From: an uncultured Verrucomicrobiota bacterium
Lineage (GTDB): Bacteria > Verrucomicrobiota > Kiritimatiellia > RFP12 > UBA1067
Assembly (NCBI GenBank): GCA_946631345.1
Contig: CAMPAA010000107.1
Location: 1-10,283, forward strand
DNA length: 10,283 nucleotides
Reading direction: 5' to 3'
In this document: positions 1 to 5,081 of the stretch, piece after piece
Position numbering within the stretch: position 1 is the stretch's first letter
Layout of the letters: each line of letters begins with the position of its first letter
The notes under the pieces: generated by a model
The model's database searches: none
Told to the model about the DNA's origin: nothing
What the model saw: the letters and a program-made list of their open reading frames with translations, nothing else
Translations under genes and position numbers: made by a program

Positions 1-49
1 TGCTATTGTGGAGTTGGTGGGGCGGGAAGATGGGGTGTGGCTGTGCGGG

Positions 50-123
50 GCGGGGATTGCGCAGGAATATCCCTAAGGCCGAAGGCCGAGCCAAGCAGTG
101 GTCGCGGGGTGCGGGGCGGCGGT
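50..123. repeat. 74-bp direct repeat, copy A (upstream of ATPase gene)
   Basis: This segment matches 1563-1636 without gaps at 67 of 74 positions by manual alignment; the mismatches are at 72, 74, 75, 77, 94, 112 and 113. With a small indel, similarity continues to a shared GTGGATGG at 124-131. It contains short inverted motifs (GGCCGAAGGCC at 77-87). It ends about 20 bp before the ATPase promoter, and the other copy begins 31 bp after the ATPase stop, so the two copies bracket that gene. It may be a dispersed intergenic repeat family or the scar of a cassette. The base matches are observed; the origin is unknown. Confidence 0.8.
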
Positions 124-141
124 GTGGATGGATGACGGCGG

Positions 142-170
142 TTGAATCGTTTGGAGTGAAATGATATAAT
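142..170 (+). promoter_or_regulatory. sigma70-like promoter of the ATPase gene
   Basis: A -35 element TTGAAT (142-147) is followed by a 17-bp spacer and a perfect -10 element TATAAT (165-170), which predicts a start of transcription near 177. It lies about 40 bp upstream of the ATPase ATG at 218 and is the only strong promoter-like sequence there. It indicates that the ATPase gene is transcribed alone. Confidence 0.75.
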
Positions 171-190
171 ACGCGCGTTCCAAAGTTAGT

Positions 191-200
191 GGACATGTCC
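191..200. promoter_or_regulatory. 10-bp perfect palindrome in the ATPase leader
   Basis: GGACATGTCC is perfectly self-complementary. It lies between the predicted transcription start (about 177) and the Shine-Dalgarno GGAG at 210-213. That position fits a repressor operator overlapping the early transcribed region, but no regulator is known from this window. The flanking bases (T190, T201) do not extend the palindrome. Confidence 0.35.
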
Positions 201-217
201 TATAAGAATGGAGCGAT

Positions 218-1531
218 ATGAAAATTGCGAGAGAAGAATATCTGTCAAAGCTGATTGCAGCGAGAGGTGATGGATTTGTCAAAGTCATCACTGGGATTCG
301 TCGTTGCGGCAAAAGCTATTTTTTGTTTACCTTGTTCAAAGAGTATTTGATAGACAAAGGCGTGAAGCCCTCCCACATAATCGAAATCGCTCTTGACTCC
401 GACGAATTCGAGGAGTTGCGCGACCCAAGAAAGCTATCTGCTTATGTCCGCGCAAGAATTAGGAGAATCAAGGGCGAGTGCTGTGTGCTGATTGATGAAA
501 TCCAGATGTGCGAAGAAGTGAAGTCGGTTGTCAAGGGATCAGACACCTTGATCACTTTTTATGATGTTCTAAATGGGCTTATGAAGCTGCCCGGCGTTGA
601 TTTGTACGTCACCGGATCGAATTCCAAGATGCTGTCGGATGAAGTCGCCACCAATTTTCGGGACAGAGGCGAAGCGATTCGCTTGCATCCGCTGACGTTT
701 TCCGAATATTTCAAGGCGAGTGGGCTTAGCGAGTATCAGGCCTGGAACAGGTATCTTGTTTACGGTGGAATGCCGGAAGCGGTCATAAAGCAGACAGATG
801 CCGCTCGACGCGAGTATCTTTCAGGTCTTTTCAAGACGCTTTACTTCAAAGACATTGTCGAGCACAACAATCTCAAGGATGACTATGTGCTTGGATTGCT
901 GACCGATGTCTTGCTGAGTTCGACGGGCAGCCTGACCAATCCAACGAGGATAGCGAATACGCTTTCGACGGAGCAAGGTATCAAGCCGGACGTGCATACG
1001 GTCCAGCAGTACCTTAAATACTTGTCCGAAGCCTATCTGTTCTCCAAGGTCGAACGTTACGACGTCAAGGGTCGGCGCTATCTGCAATATCCCAGCAAGT
1101 GGTATGCCGAGGATGTTGGACTGCGCAATGCCCGTCTAAACTATCGCCAGACGGAACGGACGCATCTGATGGAGAATATCATCTATAACGAACTTGTTGC
1201 CCGTGGGTGCAACGTCGATGTTGGAGTTGTTGAGGTAAAGGTGGCAGGGGAGAACGGGAAACGTGTGCTGCGGCAATATGAAATAGATTTCATCGTCAAC
1301 ACCGGATTCGAGAAGCTGTATATCCAAAGCGCATTTGAGCTTTCTGACGAAGCGAAGCGCGCACAGGAGACTTTCAGCCTTAGGAAAACCCGCGATTCAT
1401 TCCGCAAACTCGTTGTCGTAGGTGGCGATCAGCCATTTTTTACGGATGAGGATGGAATTTCCTTCGTTGGAATCATACCATTCCTGCTCGACAAGTCGAT
1501 ACTGTCCGATGTTATGTCAAAGATGAAATAA
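218..1531 (+). CDS. AAA+ ATPase of the AAA_14/DUF4143 family
   Basis: This 437-residue protein has the architecture and usual length of AAA_14-DUF4143 ATPases. The Walker A loop is GIRRCGKS at residues 26-33. Walker B is VLIDEIQ at 90-96. A sensor-1-type strand, LYVTGSNSKML, lies at 129-139. The DUF4143 part follows from about 205, with a helical region and a C-terminal part containing EIDFIV (355-360) and YIQSAFEL (369-376). These resemble the degenerate PD-(D/E)XK-like fold seen in this family, with Q in place of the usual lysine. The start at 218 is preceded by GGAG (210-213), a short 4-nt spacing, and by a good promoter. No partner gene is adjacent. The coding region looks visibly less GC-rich than the genes further right, consistent with acquisition. 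The biochemical role of the family is not established; it is common in accessory DNA. The family call is firm and the function is not known. Confidence 0.9.
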   Translation: MKIAREEYLSKLIAARGDGFVKVITGIRRCGKSYFLFTLFKEYLIDKGVKPSHIIEIALDSDEFEELRDPRKLSAYVRARIRRIKGECCVLIDEIQMCEEVKSVVKGSDTLITFYDVLNGLMKLPGVDLYVTGSNSKMLSDEVATNFRDRGEAIRLHPLTFSEYFKASGLSEYQAWNRYLVYGGMPEAVIKQTDAARREYLSGLFKTLYFKDIVEHNNLKDDYVLGLLTDVLLSSTGSLTNPTRIANTLSTEQGIKPDVHTVQQYLKYLSEAYLFSKVERYDVKGRRYLQYPSKWYAEDVGLRNARLNYRQTERTHLMENIIYNELVARGCNVDVGVVEVKVAGENGKRVLRQYEIDFIVNTGFEKLYIQSAFELSDEAKRAQETFSLRKTRDSFRKLVVVGGDQPFFTDEDGISFVGIIPFLLDKSILSDVMSKMK

Positions 1532-1562
1532 GGACAAGAATAGCATGGCCTTGTGGTGTGGA

Positions 1563-1636
1563 GCGGGGATTGCGCAGGAATATCTCCGAAGCCGAAGGCC
1601 GAGCCACGCAGTGGTCGCGGGGTGTAGGGCGGCGGT
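1563..1636. repeat. 74-bp direct repeat, copy B (downstream of ATPase gene)
   Basis: This is the second copy of the repeat at 50-123, in the same orientation, starting 31 bp after the ATPase stop codon. It contains the small inverted motif CCACGCAGTGG (1602-1612), which the other copy lacks because of the mismatch at position 94. Short open frames cross it on both strands but look like random translation of GC-rich repeat DNA. No terminator with a T-run is visible between the ATPase stop and this copy. Confidence 0.8.
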
Positions 1637-1675
1637 TGAGGGTGGATGGGGATTGCGTGGTTTCGCTGGCTGATT

Positions 1676-1840
1676 GTCCGTGGTATGGCGGTCGCCCCAT
1701 GATGGCTCGTCCGTTCTCAGACCGTTTCGAGTCCGTGCATGTGCGGAGCGGCTGTCCGTCGCAAGTCCGTATCTGTCCGTTTTCAGACCGTTGTAAAACC
1801 GTAACTTGTCCGTGGGGTGTCCGCCATAAGTCCGTTGGAT
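1676..1840 (+). repeat. degenerate ~11-bp tandem array with GTCCGT core
   Basis: GTCCG occurs on the plus strand at 1676, 1709, 1731, 1754, 1765, 1775, 1808, 1819 and 1830, with intervals of 33, 22, 23, 11, 10, 33, 11 and 11 bp. Near matches fill several gaps in the same phase: GACCGT at 1720 and 1786, and AACCGT at 1797. Eight of the nine GTCCG copies continue with T. The remaining five bases of each unit vary, except in the pairs 1709/1720 and 1775/1786, where GTCCGTTYTCAGACCGTT is shared. Units at 1687, 1698 and 1742 are degenerate. Eleven is not a multiple of three, so the repeat is not coding. The spacing is close to one helical turn, so all cores would face the same side of the DNA. Confidence 0.85.
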
Positions 1841-2056
1841 ATCTGCGGTGATCCTGTGGTGAACCCGTGTGGGGACGAAAAACTGTGGACATCGACATGT
1901 ATAGAAAGTGCTGGGGATGTTGGGATGTGAGGGTTCCCAGAATGGTTTGGTTGCCGACTTGTCCGCTGCGTAGCGTAGGCGGATGATGCCGGCGGTTTAT
2001 GGAATGGGGATCGCGGGGGATGGCGGTCTGGTTTCAGATTGACGGGAATGGTCGGT
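1841..2056. other. non-coding spacer with a small stem-loop and a 12-bp direct repeat
   Basis: No gene is seen in this 216-bp stretch. It holds a 12-bp direct repeat CGGTTTATGGAA at 1993-2004 and again at 2053-2064; the second copy overlaps the 3' end of the response regulator gene. It also holds a possible two-tier stem-loop: inner arms TCCGC (1962-1966) and GCGGA (1979-1983), outer arms GCCG (1953-1956) and CGGC (1990-1993). The stem-loop lies downstream of the regulator gene on the minus strand and could stabilise or end that transcript, but it has no T-run. Confidence 0.4.
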
Positions 2057-2701
2057 TTATGGAACAAGATTGGATGGAGGGTTCTCCTTGAGAAGGTGTC
2101 GCTGAATTGCGATGGCGACGGCCTCCGTGCGTGTGGCGGCGTTCAGCTTGGAGAGTATCGCGTCGATGTGCACGCGCACCCCGCTGGGTTTTAGGCCCAG
2201 TTGAAGTGCGATGTCGCGGTTGGTGAATCCGCGCGCGAGCGAACTCAGGATGTCTATCTGGCGTTCGGTGAGTTTCGGCGGTTCAGGTTCGTTCTTGATC
2301 ATGTGCTCGATTTCGGGTGAAAGAACAGTTTCGCCGTTGAGGATGCGACGGATGGACGAGAGGAGCTTGTCGTCGGGCGTGTCCTTCATGACCGCACCTG
2401 TGGCGCCGGCTTCGAGCGCGCGGGAGATGTCCGCTGACGTACCGAACGTCGTGAGGATGAGAACTTTTGTTTGCGGCGACGTGGTCTTTATGAGGCGTGT
2501 CGCCTCCACGCCGTCCATGACGGGCATGACAAGATCCATGACAACCAGATGGGGCGAATGCGTTTTCGCCAGTTGGACGGCGAGTTTTCCGTTTTCGGCT
2601 TCGCCGACAACCTCCATGTCCTTCTGGTACTGAATGATGGATTTAAGTCCATGTCGCAGAAGTGCATGGTCGTCGACGATGAGTATGCGTGACTTTTTCA
2701 T
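2057..2701 (-). CDS. NarL/FixJ-type response regulator (receiver + LuxR HTH)
   Basis: This 214-residue protein has a receiver domain (residues 5-120) followed by a LuxR-type helix-turn-helix (about 143-205), the standard size and layout of NarL-family regulators. Receiver landmarks are the acidic pair D10-D11, the phosphoacceptor D56 in VVMDLVMP, T84 in LILTT, and K106 in VMKD. The HTH starts at LTERQIDILSSLARGFTNRD and includes KPSGVRVHIDAILSKL. The start chosen is ATG at 2701-2699, because the protein then begins directly with the receiver (MKKSRILIVDD) and GGAG sits at 2710-2707. The same frame is open further upstream, but that part runs inside the kinase gene. The ATG overlaps the kinase TGA as ATGA, which implies translational coupling. 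It is presumably phosphorylated by the adjacent kinase and acts as a DNA-binding transcription regulator. Target genes are not shown; the divergent operon is a reasonable candidate. Confidence 0.93.
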   Translation of the reverse strand: MKKSRILIVDDHALLRHGLKSIIQYQKDMEVVGEAENGKLAVQLAKTHSPHLVVMDLVMPVMDGVEATRLIKTTSPQTKVLILTTFGTSADISRALEAGATGAVMKDTPDDKLLSSIRRILNGETVLSPEIEHMIKNEPEPPKLTERQIDILSSLARGFTNRDIALQLGLKPSGVRVHIDAILSKLNAATRTEAVAIAIQRHLLKENPPSNLVP

Positions 2702-4842
2702 GTCTGCTCCGCCTTGTGGCTTGTTGTTTTCTGGGGTGTCAGATAGATCACGGCGGTCGTGCCATGCCCGCTGGATGAATTGATTGTAAACTCTCCGCCG
2801 AGGCGGACGATTCGGTTGCGTATCCCGTCGAGGCCGAAATGTCCTTCGTCGGAACGGAAGCAAGATGAGAGGTCGAATCCGATCCCATCGTCAATGACAG
2901 ACACCTTCAACTTCCCGCCATCATGTTCCCCTCTGATGATAATCGATTTGGCGTGGCCATGGCGGATGGCGTTCGCGACGAGCTCGCGTATGACGCTCAG
3001 GATGGCATGGGCGGTCGAGTCGTTGACGCTGCGCCGCGAGATTTCGAAGGATATCGAAAGGTCGGTGCCGTCGAGTATCTGCTGAAGGGTCCGGCGTATG
3101 GCCTGATCGAACGTCGGCTCCTCCAACGCCTCACTCTTGAGATCCCAGAGACAGCGTCTCAGTTCGGTGCGGCTTGAGTTGAGCATCGTCGCCACCGTTT
3201 CAAGATGTTTCTGCGAGGAGACGGGGTCTTCCTCCCGTGAGAGTCGTGCGGCGGTCAGCTGGTATGACATGGCTGTCAGGTTCTGCGCGAGGTAGTCGTG
3301 CAGTTCGCTGGCAATGCGCGTGCGCTCGTCGATGCGCAGGTCCGACTTCAGCTTTGCGGCCTGCGATTTGATTAGCTGGCGGCTGCGGCGTTCGACGAGC
3401 CTGCGAAGCGCGATGTTCCACACAAGGATCGTGACGAGGATGAGAAGGAGTCCCGAGATGGCAAACAGGAATCGTTGCGGCGTCCACCAAGGCGGATAGG
3501 ACAGAATGCGAATATCGTCGGAAGACCTGATCACAAGGAAGAAGCCCGTGACGGTCGGGACGACGCGCTGAGGGTGCCAGCTTTCCGATTCCATCACGCA
3601 AACGCCGGTGGCCTCAATCTGGCAGCCGATCTCCACCTTGTCCAGGGCTTCTGCCGATGTCCCGGCGTCTATTGGAACAAGAATGCCGTCGCATTCGAGT
3701 GTCAACCGCCCAGGTTCGCCCTGCGGTCGGGAAATTGCGCGCACGATTCCCGCAAAACGGACAAGATGCCCGTAGAAGTCCAGGTCGTAGCGTTTGGTGA
3801 ACGGCTGATGGCTGATTCGATAGGCCGAGACGTCCTTTGGCACTTCTGCGTGAGCGCATCCATTCGCTGAGGGTCTGATGCGGGCGTTGGCGAGATTGAC
3901 CGTAAAAAGGTCTGTCTCCGGGAATCCTACGGCCTCGATCCATCTTCTGGCTTCAGGTAGCCGCTCGCCTTCCGCCAGCGTGATTTTTGCGATCATGTTC
4001 GTCCCATAATTGACGAGCAGGTTCCGCTTCTGCCAGGCGGCGAGCACGCATCCCTGCAGGGAGTGGCGCTTCAGGGCGGAGATGTTCTCCGCAAACGTGC
4101 GGCTGAGTGTCTTGAGACGTGGAGCGGAGAAGGGGTCGTCCGCCGGACGTGAGAGGACCTTGATGTCGTCTGTCGCCGAATCGAACAATATGAGCGGTCC
4201 GCCGAAGAGTCTCTTCCCTCCGATCCGCGGCGAACATCTGCCCGAAATCTCAATGTCGGCGTCTATGAGCGACCGCAGACGGTTCAACGCATTTCCGTTT
4301 TTAGGGGTTGCCATGTGCAGGATGCGCCCTTGGACGTTCAGCAGCGCAATTACGAAATTGTCATCAATGTCATCATTGAAGGCGTCGGTTATAAATCCCC
4401 TGAGTCGAATGCGTTTATAGTCTCCTTTCCCTGTGAGGATATCTTCTATCGTGAGCAACTGGGGTTTCGGTATGGTGCCATGTCCGAGATTGACGGTGTT
4501 CGTTGCGCATAGGATCGGATCATTGGCGAAGAAATCGTGGGTGGTGTAGCCGTCGGCGCGTATAATGTCGCCTTCCTTGAAACTCATGTTGGTGATCCAG
4601 AGCTCGCAACTTCCGTCGGTGGCGTCGAGGAGACAGCCTTTGCAGGAGCTTGTCGTGACGAGCCCCGTGATGCAAAAGGGAATGGCGTGGGCGTAGTCTT
4701 CGTCGGCAAGCGCACGCATCTGCGAAACGGTCGTGATCGTTTCAGCAGGCGCGGCGACGCACGGGCTGATGGCGGGCAACACCAACGGCAGAAGCCGCAT
4801 TATGGCTTTTACGTGGCTTGACATATGTAGATATTGTACCAT
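2698..4842 (-). CDS. membrane sensor histidine kinase (tandem OB-like sensor, HisKA_3, HATPase)
   Basis: This 714-residue protein starts with a signal-peptide-like stretch (core LLPLVLPAISPCVAA, about 17-31) and has a large exported sensor region up to about residue 450. The sensor holds roughly four beta-rich segments with an OB-fold-like pattern, for example FCITGLVTTSSCKGCLLDA and YGHLVRFAGIV. One transmembrane helix follows (about 458-478). The HisKA_3 dimerisation domain contains RIASELHDYLAQNL, with the phosphoacceptor H515. The HATPase_c domain shows the N-box ELVANAIRHG (N624), the G1 box DDGIGF (651-656), GHFGLDGIRNR (667-677) and GHGTTAV (692-698). The start is uncertain: ATG at 4842 has GGTGGAG just upstream with tight spacing, and ATG at 4824 gives a more typical short signal peptide but no ribosome site. 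It forms an overlapping pair with the response regulator. Family assignment is from motifs; the ligand is unknown. Confidence 0.88.
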   Translation of the reverse strand: MVQYLHMSSHVKAIMRLLPLVLPAISPCVAAPAETITTVSQMRALADEDYAHAIPFCITGLVTTSSCKGCLLDATDGSCELWITNMSFKEGDIIRADGYTTHDFFANDPILCATNTVNLGHGTIPKPQLLTIEDILTGKGDYKRIRLRGFITDAFNDDIDDNFVIALLNVQGRILHMATPKNGNALNRLRSLIDADIEISGRCSPRIGGKRLFGGPLILFDSATDDIKVLSRPADDPFSAPRLKTLSRTFAENISALKRHSLQGCVLAAWQKRNLLVNYGTNMIAKITLAEGERLPEARRWIEAVGFPETDLFTVNLANARIRPSANGCAHAEVPKDVSAYRISHQPFTKRYDLDFYGHLVRFAGIVRAISRPQGEPGRLTLECDGILVPIDAGTSAEALDKVEIGCQIEATGVCVMESESWHPQRVVPTVTGFFLVIRSSDDIRILSYPPWWTPQRFLFAISGLLLILVTILVWNIALRRLVERRSRQLIKSQAAKLKSDLRIDERTRIASELHDYLAQNLTAMSYQLTAARLSREEDPVSSQKHLETVATMLNSSRTELRRCLWDLKSEALEEPTFDQAIRRTLQQILDGTDLSISFEISRRSVNDSTAHAILSVIRELVANAIRHGHAKSIIIRGEHDGGKLKVSVIDDGIGFDLSSCFRSDEGHFGLDGIRNRIVRLGGEFTINSSSGHGTTAVIYLTPQKTTSHKAEQT

Positions 4843-4862
4843 TTCTCCACCGCCAATACCAT

Positions 4863-4878
4863 ACCGCCATTTGGCGGT
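4863..4878. promoter_or_regulatory. operator-like inverted repeat between the kinase and LamG genes
   Basis: ACCGCCA (4863-4869) and TGGCGGT (4872-4878) form a perfect inverted repeat with a 2-bp centre. A third half-site ACCGCCA lies at 4849-4855 in direct orientation, 14 bp away. The inverted repeat ends one base before the plus-strand -35 element (4880-4885), a typical place for an activator or repressor site. It also lies just upstream of the kinase ribosome site on the minus strand, so it could act on both genes. The neighbouring response regulator is a plausible but unproven binder. Confidence 0.5.
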
Positions 4879-4879
4879 G

Positions 4880-4909
4880 TTGACCTGAATGGGCGCTTTT
4901 TGATATAAC
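4880..4909 (+). promoter_or_regulatory. sigma70-like promoter of the LamG operon
   Basis: TTGACC (4880-4885) is followed by an 18-bp spacer and TATAAC (4904-4909), preceded by TG at 4901-4902 as a near-extended -10. Transcription would begin near 4916, giving a leader of about 45 nt before the ATG at 4961. The ribosome site is AGGA at 4953-4956. No equally good minus-strand promoter for the kinase was found in this region. Confidence 0.65.
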
Positions 4910-4940
4910 ACCTTGCGAGGGGGCAATAGACCCCAAACAC

Positions 4941-5081
4941 TACAAGAAAGGTAGGAATCCATGGCAACAGGAAAAGCACTTGATGGAAAGTCGTATGCGG
5001 GAAATCCGCACGGCCGTTTTGGTGAGGGGGATGTCGCACCGACGGTAACGCCGAGATGTGGGTCTCTACTTTACAAGAAAG
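4941..5081. repeat. 10-bp direct repeat TACAAGAAAG bracketing the LamG leader
   Basis: TACAAGAAAG is present at 4941-4950 and again at 5072-5081, with 121 bp between the copies. The first copy is just upstream of the ribosome site of the ATG at 4961. The second is just upstream of the alternative ATG at 5084, where the signal peptide begins. The arrangement resembles an insertion with target duplication, or a duplicated translation start region. The identity is observed; the mechanism is inferred. Confidence 0.55.

Noticed and set aside
1676..1840. CRISPR array
   Set aside because: The conserved core is only 6 bp in an 11-bp unit, far shorter than CRISPR repeats and spacers, and no cas genes are present.
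1512..1898. 128-codon minus-strand and 97-codon plus-strand open frames across 1512-1898
   Set aside because: They run through the direct repeat and the 11-bp array, whose unit rotates through frames; they lack a recognisable domain and a convincing ribosome site.
2702..2863. 54-residue N-terminal extension of the response regulator
   Set aside because: It lies wholly inside the kinase HATPase coding region; the receiver begins exactly at the ATG at 2701, which has a ribosome site and the ATGA overlap.
4843..4962. Upstream start (4962) for the kinase gene
   Set aside because: It would place 40 non-conserved residues across the divergent promoter and inverted repeat; the signal-peptide region begins later and a ribosome site precedes 4842.
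4860..4962. Minus-strand promoter for the kinase using TTGCCC and TATATC
   Set aside because: The spacer is only about 13 bp, too short for a sigma70 promoter; no better pair was found.
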